Origin: Elymus sibiricus | Lineage: Eukaryota; Streptophyta; Magnoliopsida; Poales; Poaceae | Assembly: GCA_039707655.1 (NCBI GenBank) | Contig: CM077665.1 | Span: 308,388,486-308,452,485 of the forward strand | Length of the DNA stretch: 64,000 nucleotides | Reading direction: 5' to 3' | Shown here: piece after piece, positions 33,010 through 44,751 of the stretch | How positions within the stretch are numbered: the first letter of the stretch is position 1 | Layout: every line of letters starts with the position of its first letter | Translations under genes and position numbers: made by a program | Notes under the pieces: generated by a model | Database searches by the model: none | What the model was told of the DNA's origin: nothing | The model's input: only the letters and a program-made list of their open reading frames with translations

Positions 33010-35477
33010 CCTTGCATTATGCCTAACTAGGGGCGTAAAACGATAGCGCTCGTTGGGAGGCAACCCAACTTGTATCTTTTTGATTTTTGATTTTCTTGCT
33101 GTTTTCAATAAAATACCCAATTATTCCTCTGTTTAGATGTGTTTTTGTTGTTTAAATTAGTGTTTGGGCTAAGCAAAGCCTTTGGGATCATGTTGGGTGA
33201 TAGTTGATTTGATCTTGCTGAAAAACTGAAACTTTTGCGTCCATAAAAACAATTTTTAAAAATCACAGAAGCGACGAAAAATTCTGAATTTTTTACAGGA
33301 GATTGATATACAAATTCTCACGTTGTCCTAATTTTTCACAATTTTTGGAGTTACAGAAGTATTCGAAATATCCAGATTGCTACAGACTATTCTGTTTTTG
33401 ACAGATTCTATTTTCTTTGCGTTGTGTGCTTGTTTTGATGATTCTATGGTTTTGTTTGAAGGGTTTTTGCCATAGAAAAGTTGGAATACAGTAGATATAA
33501 TGCAAAAATAAAATATGAATGGGTTTGCAACAGTACTTAAAGTAGTGATTTGTTTTCTTATACTAACGGATCTCACGAAGGTTTTGTTGAGTTTTGTGTG
33601 ATTGAAGTTTTCAAGTTTTGGGTGAGATCGCGATGGATGAAGGAATAAGGATTAGCAAAAGGCTAAGCTTGGGGATGACCATGGAACCCAAAGATAATAT
33701 TCAAGAAGTAGCAAGCAACTAAGCTTGGGGATGCCCGAGTGGCATCCCCGCTTTCTTCTAACAACCATCGGTATTTTACTTGGAGCTATATTTTTGTTCG
33801 TCACATATTATGAGTTTTGCTTGGAGCGTCTTGTATGATATGAGTCTTTGCTTGTTTTGATTTTTATTTTAAGTCATGAATCCTTGCTGGACACACCTAT
33901 TTGAGAGAGCCAAAATTATGCTATGACTTGTTAGAATTGCTCTCTATGCTTCACTTAAATCTTTATGAGCTATGGAATTGCTCTAGTGCTTCACTTATAT
34001 CTTTTTGAGCACGGTGTGCTTTAGTATTTTTGAAGAAATGCTCTCATGCTTCACTTAGACTTATTTGAGAGTTAGTAAATTTTTTAAGAAATTCTCTCTT
34101 GCTTCACTTAAATTATTTTGAGAGAAAGAAATATGATGCTCATGTTCTTCACTTATATTTGCTTGAGCTTATTAAAAGCAACATATGGAACTAGTCCCAA
34201 AGTGATAGATATCCAAGAAGGATATAATAAAAACTTTCATGAAGATCATTGGACAAAATAAACTTGATTCTTTGTAATAGTTTTGAGATATGATAATAGT
34301 GATATGTGAGTCATGTTGATGAGTAATTATGCTTTAGTAAGAATATTGGTGTTAAGGTTTGTGATTCCCTATGCAAGCACGAAAGTCAATAGTTGTGCAA
34401 TGAAATTACATCCTACTTGTGGTGCATTATTCGGTGTTAGTTATGCTTAATGCTCGCTTATGAGATTTTTCGTTTCTTGGTTGGATGCTTCTCAATCTTT
34501 TGCTAGCCTTCATTTGCACTAAGTATGATCACTACTTGTGCATCCAAATCCTTTAAACCAGTTTTGCCACATGAGTCCACCATACCTACCTATATGCGGT
34601 ACTCTTTTGCCGTCCTAAGCATATTTGTATGTGCCATCTCTAATTTTCAAAATAAATTTCTCTTTTGTGTGCTCGTACCGCTCATGAAACGGTAGGGGGT
34701 GGCTGATATATTTCCATGCTAGATATGTTATTCTGAAGATGAGTGTTTATTCACTTGTCATTGCACGAGAGTAAGGCAAAGGTATTAGGGATGCCCAGTC
34801 CCGAAATGAAATATGAATTTACTTTATGTTGTCAAATAATAAATTCCTTGGAAAGTGTTGGTATGGAAGGCACCCATGGATACGGCTAGCCATGGAAAGT
34901 GAAAGTATGGTTGAAAAAGGAATAAACTTTAATTTCTGTTTGCGAACCGCCTATGATATATCTAGCATGGAAAGTATTGGGAACTACTCGATCGTTTTTG
35001 TTCACAGGAAAAGCATGCCACCCAAAATGTTTTATCTCTATATTTTTCGCTTTGAGCTCTGGCACCTCTACAAATCCCTACTTCCCTCCGCGAAGGGCCT
35101 TTCTATTTACTTTATGCAATTTTTATTTTTACTTGAGTCTCCATCTTCTCTTATAAAGCACCAACTAAGGGGCACTATGATCGTACTTGAGCATTGGGTG
35201 TAGCTAATATGCGAGTGTGTTTCATGAATGGATCAATGATTGAGAATAATGGGCTAGGGTTAACTTATTTTAGCGTTGATATTTTGAAAGACATGGTTGC
35301 TTGTTGATATGCTTGAGTATTAAAGTTCTCATGTCAAAACTAGACTATTTGTTTGAAACATATAAAAGTCCAAATGTCCATGCTACAAAGAAAAGAATAT
35401 GTGATGAACATGTTAGGCAGCATTCCACATCAAAAATTCTGTTTTTATCATTTACCTACTTGAGGACGAGCAGGAAT
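33010..35477 (+). other. Non-coding interior of the non-autonomous element
   Basis: No coding signal is seen. The interior includes stretches of gcttcactta...tttttgagc spaced about 60-70 bp apart at 33,950-34,170, a loose tandem pattern, and a ttaagcttggggatg-like motif at 33,664 and 33,722 resembling the purine tract used before the 3' LTR. Confidence 0.45.
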
Positions 35478-35492
35478 TAAGCTTGGGGATGC

Positions 35493-37045
35493 TGATACGT
35501 CTCCAATGTATCTATAATTTTTTATTGTTCCATGATGTTATATTATCATTCTTGGATGTTTTACAATCATTTTATATCATTTTTTGGTACTAACCTATTG
35601 ACATAGTGCCCAGTGCCAGTTGTTGTTTCCTGCTTGTTTTTTACATCGTAGGAAATCAATACCAAACGGAGTCCAAATGTAGCAAAACTTTTTGTGGAAT
35701 TTTTATGGACCAGAAGACACCCAATGGGCTGGAGAAGCACCTGGGGGGTGCCCCGAGGGGGGCACAACCCACCCAGGCGCGCCCAGGTGGGTTGTGCCCA
35801 CCTCGGTGGCCTCCTGCACCGCCTCTTTGCTCTATAAATACCCCAATATTCCAGAAACCCTAGGGGAGTTGACGAAAATAAATTCCAGCTGCCGCAAGTT
35901 CCAAAACCACGAGATCCAATCTAGACACCATCACATAGGGGTTCATCATCCTCATTGGTGCCTCTCCGATGATGCATGAGTTGTTCATTGTATACCTACG
36001 GGTCCGTAGTTAGTAGCTAGATGGCTTCCTCTCTCTCTTATGATTCTCAATACAATGGTCTCTTAGAGATCCATATGATGTAACTCTTTTTGCGGTGTCT
36101 TTGTTGGGATCCGATGAACTTTGAGTTTATGATCAGATCTATGTTTTTATCCATGAGAGTTATTTGAGTCTTCTTTGATCTCTTATATGTATGATTGCTT
36201 ATAGCCTCGTATTTCTTCTCCGATATTTGGGTTTTGTTTGGCCAACTTGATCTATTTATCTTGCAATGGGAAGAGGTGCTTTGTGATGGGTTCGATCTTA
36301 CGGTGCTTGATCCCAGTGATAGAAGGGGAACCGACACGTATGTATCGTTGCTATTAAGGATAACAAGATGGGGTCTATTTCTACATAAATAGATCTTGTC
36401 TACATCATGTCATCGTTCTTATTGCATTACTTCGTTTTTCCATGAACTTAATACACTAGATGCATGCTGGATAGCGGTCGATGTGTGGAGTAATAGTAGT
36501 AGATGCAGGCAGGAGTCGGTCTACTCTTGGACGTGATGCCTATATAATGATCATTGCCTGGATATCGTCATGATTATTTGAAGTTCTATCAATTGCCCAA
36601 CAGTAATTCGTTTACCCACCGTTTGCTATTTTTCTCGAGAGAAGCCACTAGTGAAATCTACGGCCCTCGGGTCTCTTCTTTATTATATTTGCCTTCGCGA
36701 TCTATTTTTATTTGCTTTTATTTTCAGATCTATTAAACCAAAAATACAAAAATACCTTGCTGCAATTTATTCTTATTTATTTTATCTCGCGTTCCCGCGA
36801 GATATATTTATCCAATCTACTACAATTTTATCTATCTTTTTACCCGTGAGGGATTGACAACCCCTCTCTTACGTCGGGTTGCAAGTATTTGTTCTTTGTG
36901 TGCAGGAGCTGTTTACGTGGTGTTGCGTGGTTCTCCTACTGGTTCGATAACCTTGGTCTCATCACTGAGGGAAATACCTACCGTTGTTGTGCTGCATCAT
37001 CCCTTCCTCTTTGGGGAAATACCGACGTAGTTCAAGCAGACATCA
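35493..37045 (+). repeat. 3' LTR of the non-autonomous element
   Basis: 1,553 bp with the same ends as the 5' LTR and a TATA box at about 35,831-35,840. It is 73 bp longer than the 5' LTR, mainly because it keeps a segment around 35,900-35,985. Confidence 0.85.
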
Positions 37046-37738
37046 GTTGCCTCGGGGCGAGAGTGGCTACGCGCGTATGAGTGTGAGGGGGTTCGAATCC
37101 TTTCTACGGTTGCCATGGGCCTCCTTTTATAGATCAAGGGGTCACCACAATGGCAAATCAGTCTTTCCATACTGATTAGATAGCAAACAGTGCTATCATA
37201 CCTAACTCTGCAGGCTGACAGAGTGCATTAAATGCGCCGCTCAGTGTCACATCACAGCTTGCCCGGCAGGCCCTGCCGGGCTGTTTTGCCAGCTTCGCGC
37301 CTGCTTGCTTGACACGTCTCGGGACGGGTGTCGCTTGGAGGTATTTTCTGTAGGAAGTGTCTACCATGTGGCAGGGAGCAACCACTTAGTCACTTAGGAG
37401 CTTGACACCGCACTGATCGACGACGTGCATCGCTGTGAGGTGGTGCGGTGGAGTGGTTTGCCTCCGTGAGCCCCGGCAGGCCTGCCGGGGCGATCTTGGG
37501 GGCTTGCTTTCGGGGTAACCCCAACCTCGCCAGGCTCGCCTGCCCGGCAAGGGAGGTTCTTCTCATAGTAGTATCTTGTCTCTTTGGCTAGTCTTGGTCC
37601 TCTTGATCTGCACGTTGGTCCTTCGAAGAACTGATCCCTCGTGCCTTGATCTGATCTTGGTGTTGTAATCTTGTTCTTGGGCCTTTTGTCCGTGCACAAG
37701 TCAGGGGAAAGCATATACCCCCATTTGTGTTCCCCGAC

Positions 37739-38129
37739 AGAAGCCCCCGGGCCTGAGCCATACGTGTCGCTGGGCACGTTGGGTTAGGCCCCAAACAGTG
37801 CATGGACATCTGGCAGGAGAAGGCTGCTCGATGGTTCGTCATGACGACCAGTCAATCCAACGTCCACTTCGCGTAATTACCGCGAGGCGTGGGGGCGTGG
37901 GACTGTAGCGGTTAATGTATAAACGGTAACTTTTTTGAAGAGCCGCGTCCTCTCCCACGCCATTTCCCTTAAGAGGGGAAAACGCGGAAAGGTACTGCTC
38001 ATTCATCGTCTGCCTCGCCTCCCCATCATCTTCCTCCACAAGCCAAGCAACCGCCCGCTCCCCTCGCCCACATTCGCCGCCGATCCCCTTCCGATTTCCT
38101 TACCGCTCTCTCTCCGTATCTCAGGGGAT
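37739..38129 (+). promoter_or_regulatory. Upstream region of the PF04195-type gene
   Basis: It begins right after the terminal repeat end ccccgaca at 37,738 with gaagcccccgggcctgag, not a standard primer site. A tgtataaac box lies near 37,917, and a pyrimidine-rich leader follows to the ATG. The layout is more like a normal plant promoter than a retroelement leader. Confidence 0.35.
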
Positions 38130-41100
38130 ATGGGGAAGAAAACTGCTGCCAGGGGGCAGCGGACGACCGCCGCGAAGGAGGCGGTCGTCGAGGGGAGCAA
38201 GAGGGTGACTGGGCTAGACAGGAAGCGAAAAGGAGATGTCGTCTTCTTCCCGTCGAACCTCGACGGTGATGTGCTGCAGGCGAGGTATGGATACTTGTGG
38301 GGGAGGGAGGTCCCGAAGGGGCATGGTGCTCCTAAGGTCCTGGCGGACGGGAAGGAGGACCCGCCAGATTCATACAGGTTTTTCTGGGCATATTTCATCT
38401 GCGGTCTCTGCCCTCCCTTCTCGGATTTCTTTGAGGCGATGATGGCAATCTATGGGTTCCATCTCTTGGATTTCACGCCAAATGCAATGGCGTGCATGGA
38501 GATCTTCGCTCACTTGTGCGAGAATTTTGTTGGGGTTGCCCCCAACGTTGATCTGTTTAGGCACTACTTCGTTCCGAGGGTGGAGAACAGGAACCACCGC
38601 TCTGGGAACATCAGTTGGATGCCACGGGTAGTGCCAAGGGAGAACTGGGATTACATCCCTGGCCAACAACGCAACAGATGGGAGGAGTGGAGGGGAGATT
38701 GGTGTTGGATTCAGGATGAGAAAGCTCCGGAGTTCTGCCAGGCACGGACGGAATGCCTCGAGCGCGTTAACGATTGAAGAGTGTTCGGCCTCACGGAGGA
38801 CAGGCTCCGCCCGGCGATAAACAGGATCACCCATCTGAAAGCTGCCGGGCTGACTGTCGAGCACGTGGGGGCCGACTTTCTCCTCCGTCGAATTGCGCCA
38901 CTGCAGCAGCGGGATAGATTTGCCTGGGAGTACGGAGATGCTGCAGACAGGATGAGATTGCTCCCTGGCCTAGCCAATAACCTGTCAGTATACGGCCATG
39001 CATGTTTGTGCGATCAATTGTTCGGCCCCCTGGTTTACTCAAGCTGCTGGCGAACATCATCCCACTGAACATCAACTCTGCCAGGGATCAGATTCTAAAG
39101 TGGATGCCAGATTGCAACGCCCACGGAGTTGCGAGCGATTGGCGATTGCCCACGCTCGACGAAGAGCTGGAATGGGTTTCCACCCTGGTGGAGCGGGTCT
39201 CTAGGGTGGAGACCAGAGTGTACAAGCGCACCTCCATGGTGGAGGCGGCGTACATCAAGAAGCGGCTGGAGGAGGACAGGGCACTGAAGGCCGCAGCGAT
39301 GGCGAAGGCCAAGAAAGCGGCAGTGGGAAGGGGAAAGACTGAGGATGGAGGCTCATCCCATGGCAAAGGTGAGGCACAGGCCTCGGAAAGGGTTGCCAGG
39401 GATAATCCTACTGGGGGTAAGGGTGCCGAGGACGAACCTGCCGGGGACGATCTTTCCGGGATGGAGGCTCTGTACACCACGGTGACGGAGGCCCAGGATG
39501 GGGAGCAGGTTGCGGAGGCAGAGGAGCCCGCGGAGGAGTGGCTCGCGGCAGGCCCTCAGGCTCCTGAGCCGGTCTTGGACCCACGTCCTCATAAGCAGGC
39601 CGCTAATCAAGGAGCGGTAGTCTCCGATCCTGAGCCCACCGCCAAGAAGGCGAAGGAGGTTGTTTCCAAGAGCAGCGTCCCTGAAGCCGTGCGCCGGCAT
39701 TCCCCTCGGCTTTCCGGGGCCAAGGTTCCTCCCGTCGAGCAGCCAGTAGCCATGGAAGGTGTCCCCAGCGCCCGATCGAGTTCGAGCTCTTTGCAGAGCT
39801 CATCTTCATCAGAGCACCATACGTCCTAGCAAGAGTCGAAGCTGCCGGAGAGCTCCGTTCCCCCTCCCCAAAAGAGGAGCAGGGCCCCTACGCCTCCCAT
39901 GGAGTTTGAGCTAAACTCCATGTTTATTGACGAAGAGTAAGGAAGACCACTCCCTCCCTTTATCCATCTCTTGTAGTAACTTCTGGATGTGTGCATGTAT
40001 CTGTCAACTTATTTCGTTTGCTGTTGCCGACAGGGAGGAGGAAGAGGAGACGGAGACCCTCGTCCACTGGTCCAGGCGACTCAAACGCGCGGAGCCACCG
40101 ACGACGGTGGAGGGGACGCGCCCGGCAGGGAGTAGAACGAGCGCCCCGACACCAAGCCCCCAGCTCAGCCCCCGGCCCGAAAGCGCAGAGGAGATTCCTC
40201 CTGTCGGGGATGGTGGTGAAGAGCTCCAATCCATTGAGGTCAAAGGAGGAGAGGGGATCATTCAAGACGAGCCCCTTCGGGAGGGGCCCATCCCGCCCGT
40301 TGCCAGAGTCGATGGATCCCCGCCAAGGGTCCCCACGGACGAGTCCCCCCAGGGCGATGCCGTGGTTCCTGAGGGAGGATACGGCATTCCTGACCCGGCA
40401 GCTGATGTTGCCGGGGAAACTGAACCTCCTGCACGGCAAGCCACTCCGGGTAGCTTATCTGCTTTTCTTCTCATGCTTTCTCTCAACAGTTTGCTTCGTA
40501 TTCCTGATCCCGTACCCTTGCCATTGATTGCTGGATTTGCATGCAGCTCCTTTGAGTGAAGAGCCAGATTTGTTGGATGAGGTGGCCAGCATAGGGAAAG
40601 ATGCTGCCGAGGAGGCCGCCAAGATCGCTGCCACGGAAGGACAGGAACATGCTGCCGGGGGTGCTCTGGGATTCCCGAAGGAGCCCGAGAAAACCCTTGG
40701 TAGCACGTCAGGGACGGGGGTTGTGGTTGAAGAGAAGATACCCCTCCAAACCATGGACCCCCTTCCCTCATTTGGTACCTCGGCAGAAGTCCGGCCATCA
40801 CCTCCGAGAAACTTGGCGCTGGTGCTTGCGCAGCCCGGACTCGGAGCCCCCGGCTCGTCAATGGCGACGAGCACGGAACTTGATGAAGAGCTTCAGCGCA
40901 TACTGGCGTCGTTGTACCAAGGAGTCGAGGAGGTGGACGACTCCGTCGCCGTTGCCATGGACCTGTCCTTCATGGACTCCGTGGCGGCAGGTCTCAAAGA
41001 GATGCGGGAGCGGCATAGCCGAAAGTGGCAGGAGATCAAGGAGCAGCGCTAGTCCGCCAACAAGGTGGATCAGAAGATGAAGGACAAGGGGTTGGAGTTG

Positions 41101-42134
41101 CGCGACTGGCACGACAAGCAGTTCCAGGTCCTTTTGAGGTAGCAGGAAACAATCTCGATGACGAAGGAAGACGTCATCGCCCGGGAGGCGCGCCTGGCGG
41201 AGCGCAAGGCGCTTCTGGACGCCAGGGAATAGAGCATTGCTCTCCGGGAAGAGAAACTCGAAGCCGCTCTCCGCGCCAAGGACGACGATCTGGAAGCCCT
41301 CGTGCAGCAGCGCACCAAAGAACTGGAGGACAAACACAAAGCTGCCCTGGACGCCCTTACGGTCGACTCAACTGCTCAATTGAAGAAGCTGGCCGATGAC
41401 CTCACCGCTGCCTCTACCGCCAAAGCGGACCTCGTCCAGCAAGCAGTTGAGCTGACGGAGAAGCTTGTCGGGAGTACCAAGGAGGTCTCGGCCCTCAAGG
41501 AGGAGGTGCAGAAACCAGAGTCCCTCCTGAAGGACACGTAGTCGCAGCTCTCCTCCAAGAGCCAAGGCCTCAAAGCTGCCAACGGCACCATCAAAGATCT
41601 GAAGGCCAGAATCGGCTCCTTGGAGAGCTCAATAGAATCTGTCGAGGCCTGCGAGAAGCAGTTGTCGAAGGATCTGGACACAGCAAGGCGCCTCCGGAAG
41701 GATGAGAGGACAAGCTGGAGAACCACTCTGGCCAAGTCGACCTCTGGATCAAAAGCTTGATCGACGTCACCAATCGCCTTACTGCCCAGACCATGGCGAT
41801 GGGCATGGAGGGGCCAGTCTACTCGGCTAGCAAGCAGGAGGCCCCTAGTGCTAAGCTTGGGGTTTTCTTCAATGAGTTGATCGACAAGCTGAAGGTGCAT
41901 GAAGAGGGAAGGGCTGGCCGCTTCGCAACTGAGTCCCGGAAGCTTGCCCACGACGCCCTCTTCATGGTCTTGAGCAACATCGCCTGTCGCCATCCGGACC
42001 TCGATATCACCGACGGCTTCAGGAAGCCGCCGGAGGGGGCAGACGTTTCCACCGCCGAGGGGAAAGCCGCCCCACTCGCCGCTAGGGTCCTTGCTGTCCC
42101 GGCAGCTTCACGAGTCCGCCAGACTCGGCGCTGA
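38130..42134 (+). pseudogene. PF04195 ('putative gypsy type transposon') protein gene with coiled-coil tail, many stops
   Basis: It starts at ATG 38,130 (MGKKTAARGQ), downstream of a possible TATA (tgtataaac, about 37,917). Residues about 80-170 match PF04195: FFEAMMAIYGFHLLDFTPNA, IFAHLCENFVGVAPNVDLFR and a following W-rich stretch. Exons are about 38,130-39,936, 40,034-40,449 and from 40,547, with gt/ag introns that keep frame. The rest is acidic Pro/Glu-rich, then a long Lys/Glu/Ala coiled coil. Breaks: TGA at 38,775, a frameshift near 39,000-39,030, TAG at 39,827, TAG codons near 41,050, 41,141, 41,230 and 41,539, and a shift between 41,541 and 41,757. Five of the stops are TAG at likely glutamine positions. 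The family's biochemical role is not established. Confidence 0.65.
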
Positions 42135-42598
42135 ACTATCTTTGCCACCGTGCTGGCCTGTAACCAAAACAATGATGCATGTTCTGTGTTTAGACTTCGT
42201 TCTATTTGTGCTTCATGTGGCACTAGATACTTTTGCTTAATCTGAATTGCATGTTTATCCCTTTTGAGTTTTATCCATGCAGTGTTCGCATGATTAGTCT
42301 CTATTGCACATTCAGGTTGCCTGCCGGTATCATATTGCCACAAAGGTCATAAGGGTCTGGCCCTTAACAGTTATTTTGGCGTGGATGCGTCCAGACTGGT
42401 TTTTCCTCAGTAGTTTCCGATGCAGCCACTCGTTCCGCGAGCAGGATCTGATGGGAACGAGGGTGCAGACAAGAATCTAGCAAAGGTACCATCTTGTGAA
42501 AGATTTGATCTGATCTTGGTGCTATAATCTTTTTCTTGGGCCTTTTGTCCATGCACAAGTCAGGGGAAAGCATATACCCCCGTTTGTGTTCCCCGACA

Positions 42599-42897
42599 CC
42601 CCTGGAGTTTGTTCCTACATCACTTTCTCTTGGACGAGATATGTCCCAATTGGACGGTATGTGCACACGAGGAGTATTTTCGAACCCATGGTTATGAATC
42701 AAATTGTGAAAATTGTTACGATGTAACCTTTGTAAAGGCCTCCTTGGTGGGAGTTCTTCATGCACTTCAGGGCTCTCTTGATTGTTTGATGATCTCATGG
42801 CTTGATGAGGATTAGGGCGAGTGGAGATGCTAGCCAGTGTGACTCTCTCGGAAGCCGGAGGGTGAACCCCAAGGGGATTTCCTTCATCTTCCTCCAT
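42599..42897 (-). pseudogene. N-terminal part of a small Gypsy frame downstream of integrase
   Basis: From ATG 42,897 on the minus strand the product begins MEEDEGNPLGVHPPASERVT and continues to VGTNSRG at the insertion point, where the PF04195-type element interrupts it. The rest is at 30,387-30,228. Joined length would be about 150 residues. It lies just after integrase in the position where some plant retroelements carry an extra 3' gene. The sequence is hydrophilic and Pro/Arg-rich at first, then helical. No known domain is recognised. Confidence 0.5.
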
Positions 42898-43323
42898 GGC
42901 AACCTCCTCAACTCCCTCTCTCCTTAGCTACCCTTGTAGCAACCAAGCATCACCTTCTTCATGGTTGGAGGAGGGAAAAGACATGGTGCCTAGCCTGACA
43001 GATCTGACAGAAAATAACAAGAAACGAAAACAGAAGATTTCTCCGCGATACGGTGGTCAATAGGTTCGGGGAGTATATAAAGATTTTTTATCTTGGGAAA
43101 CAAGCAAACGGAAGAAAAAAGGAGTCCGGAAGGTACCCGAGGTGGGCACAACCCACCTGGGCGCGCCTGCCAGGCGCGCCCTGGTGTCTTGTGCCCACCA
43201 GGGCTGCCTTCCTGGTAGTTTCCTATTTTCCTAATTTTTTATATATTCCAAAACTGACAGAAAATATTTTTGCGGATTTTTCGGAGTCCGTTTACTTACC
43301 GTATCACGTACCTCCTCTTTTTT

Positions 43324-44071
43324 TCACGATTCTGGAGTGTTCCGGAAGGTTTCCTTTATGTGTTCTTCCGTTGTCATAGTTTGGATAATATTGCTTCCAA
43401 CATTAATGGGCATACCTGAGATATAATGTTTTATTCTTTGTCCATTGACAACCTTCGGGTTAGTACCCTCGGCATTATTTATTTTGATGGCTCCAGATCG
43501 ATAAACCTCCTCGATAACATAGGGTCCTTCCCATTTGGAGAGGAGTTTTCCTGCAAAAAATCTGAAACGAGAGTTGTACAAAAGAACATATTCTCCAACT
43601 TTGAACATATTCTCCAACTTTGAACTCACAACTTTGAACTTGGCATTTACATAAGCTTGGGTTATCCATTCATCTAATGAGCTGATATCAAATAACCTCT
43701 TTTCACCGGCAAGTTTGAAATCATAGTTGAGTTCTTTAATTGCCCAATATGCTTTATGTTCTAACTCAAGAGGCAAATGACAAGCTTTTCCATAAACCAT
43801 TTTATAAGGAGACATACCCATAGGATTTTTATATGTTATTCTATAAGCCCAAAGTGCGTCATCTAATTTCTTAGACCAATTCTTTCGGGACCTATTGACA
43901 GTTTTTTGTAATATTAACTTTATCTCTCTATTGCTAAGTTCAACTTGACCACTAGACCGAGGATGATAAGGTGATGCAATTCTATGGTTAATATCATACT
44001 TAGCAAGCATTTTACGGAGAGCACCATGAATAAAGTGTGAACCACCATCAGTCATTAAATATCTAGGGACT
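43324..44071 (-). pseudogene. Gypsy integrase, C-terminal part, minus strand
   Basis: The minus strand encodes the second half of a Ty3/Gypsy integrase: DGGSHFIHGALRKMLAKY with the second catalytic Asp, the SPYHPRSSGQVELSNREI block with the catalytic Glu, then WAYRITYKNPMGMSPYKMVY and the GPYVIEEVYRSGAIKI region. A small duplication of a ctccaactttgaacatatt segment near 43,590-43,625 altered the C-terminal linker. The N-terminal half, RNase H, RT and protease are missing because the CACTA fragment begins at 44,072. Integrase inserts retroelement DNA into the genome; this copy cannot. Confidence 0.8.
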
Positions 44072-44751
44072 CACTACTGCAGGATGCTGCTAACGCGACA
44101 CTACGATCAGAGACCCTTCGACGAAACTGTGTGCGATGCAATAATCGCAAACGGTGATGTAAAAAAACCGTCAAAAATGATGCAAAACGTTTGTGATGAC
44201 GGATGCATCATACACGGTTCAGAATTGAGTTGCGTGTGCGATGAGGGGCATACGGTTCAGTTCAATGAACTGTTTGCAATGAGGCAAAAGAACAGAAACG
44301 GGCAGCCAGATGAAGGTGTGTGCGATATACAACATACGGTTCACTTGGATGATATGTTTGTGATTAGGCAACACAAAAGAAACGGTCAGGCAGATCAAGG
44401 TGTGTGCGATATACGGCATACGGTTCACTCGGATGAACTGTTTGCGTTGAGCCAAGAGAACAGAAATGGTTCAATTTAACAAGATGTGTGTGTTGTGCGT
44501 TGGGATTGCATACAGAACAACAACATATATATACACACACACTTATAAGGACATGGTTGCATAACCAAATTAAACATCCAATTACATAGGTGGCTACTAC
44601 AACCATGGCATTTGCACACACCAAAGTAAACTATTACATGCATAATTACATAGGTGGCTACTACACACATGACATTTCCACACACCAAAGTAAACTATAT
44701 ATTACATGCATGATTAACTAGGATAAACGATCATCTGATCATCATCTACTT

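Larger units (their letters stand above)
30623..37045 (+). mobile_element. Non-autonomous LTR element (Sabrina-like), intact ends
   Basis: Both LTRs start TGATACGTCTCCAA and end GACATCA. The 5-bp target duplication gttgc is exact (30,618-30,622 and 37,046-37,050). A tRNA-Asp-type primer site follows the left LTR (32,114-32,128), and a purine tract aagcttggggatgc precedes the right LTR (35,478-35,492). The 3.4-kb interior has one small gag-position frame and no pol domains, so it depends on another element for copying. It sits inside the terminal repeat of the PF04195-type element. The Sabrina name is a recollection. Confidence 0.85.
30393..42598 (+). mobile_element. PF04195-type 'putative gypsy' element, with a nested insertion
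   Basis: The left end TGTCATGGGAA and right end TTCCCCGACA are TG...CA and roughly inverted. Flanks are cccca (30,388-30,392) and cccct (42,599-42,603), a 4/5 duplication. The left terminal repeat runs 30,393-30,622 and resumes at 37,051-37,738 after the nested element. Its last 93 bp recur at about 42,506-42,598 with about five differences. The right repeat otherwise seems shortened. The internal gene (38.1-42.1 kb) has the PF04195 signature. No reverse transcriptase or integrase is visible, so the element is non-autonomous or of an unusual class. Confidence 0.65.
26898..44071 (-). mobile_element. Fatima-like Gypsy element, minus strand, 5' half missing, interrupted
   Basis: The order on the minus strand is integrase end (44,071 to 43,324), a downstream small frame, 3' non-coding DNA and the 3' LTR (28,655 to 26,898). 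The internal region is split at 42,598/30,393 by a PF04195-type element. Everything upstream of the integrase C-terminal half is absent because the CACTA fragment starting at 44,072 abuts it. The Fatima name is recalled from LTR wording and was not verified. The element cannot be autonomous in this state. Confidence 0.65.
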
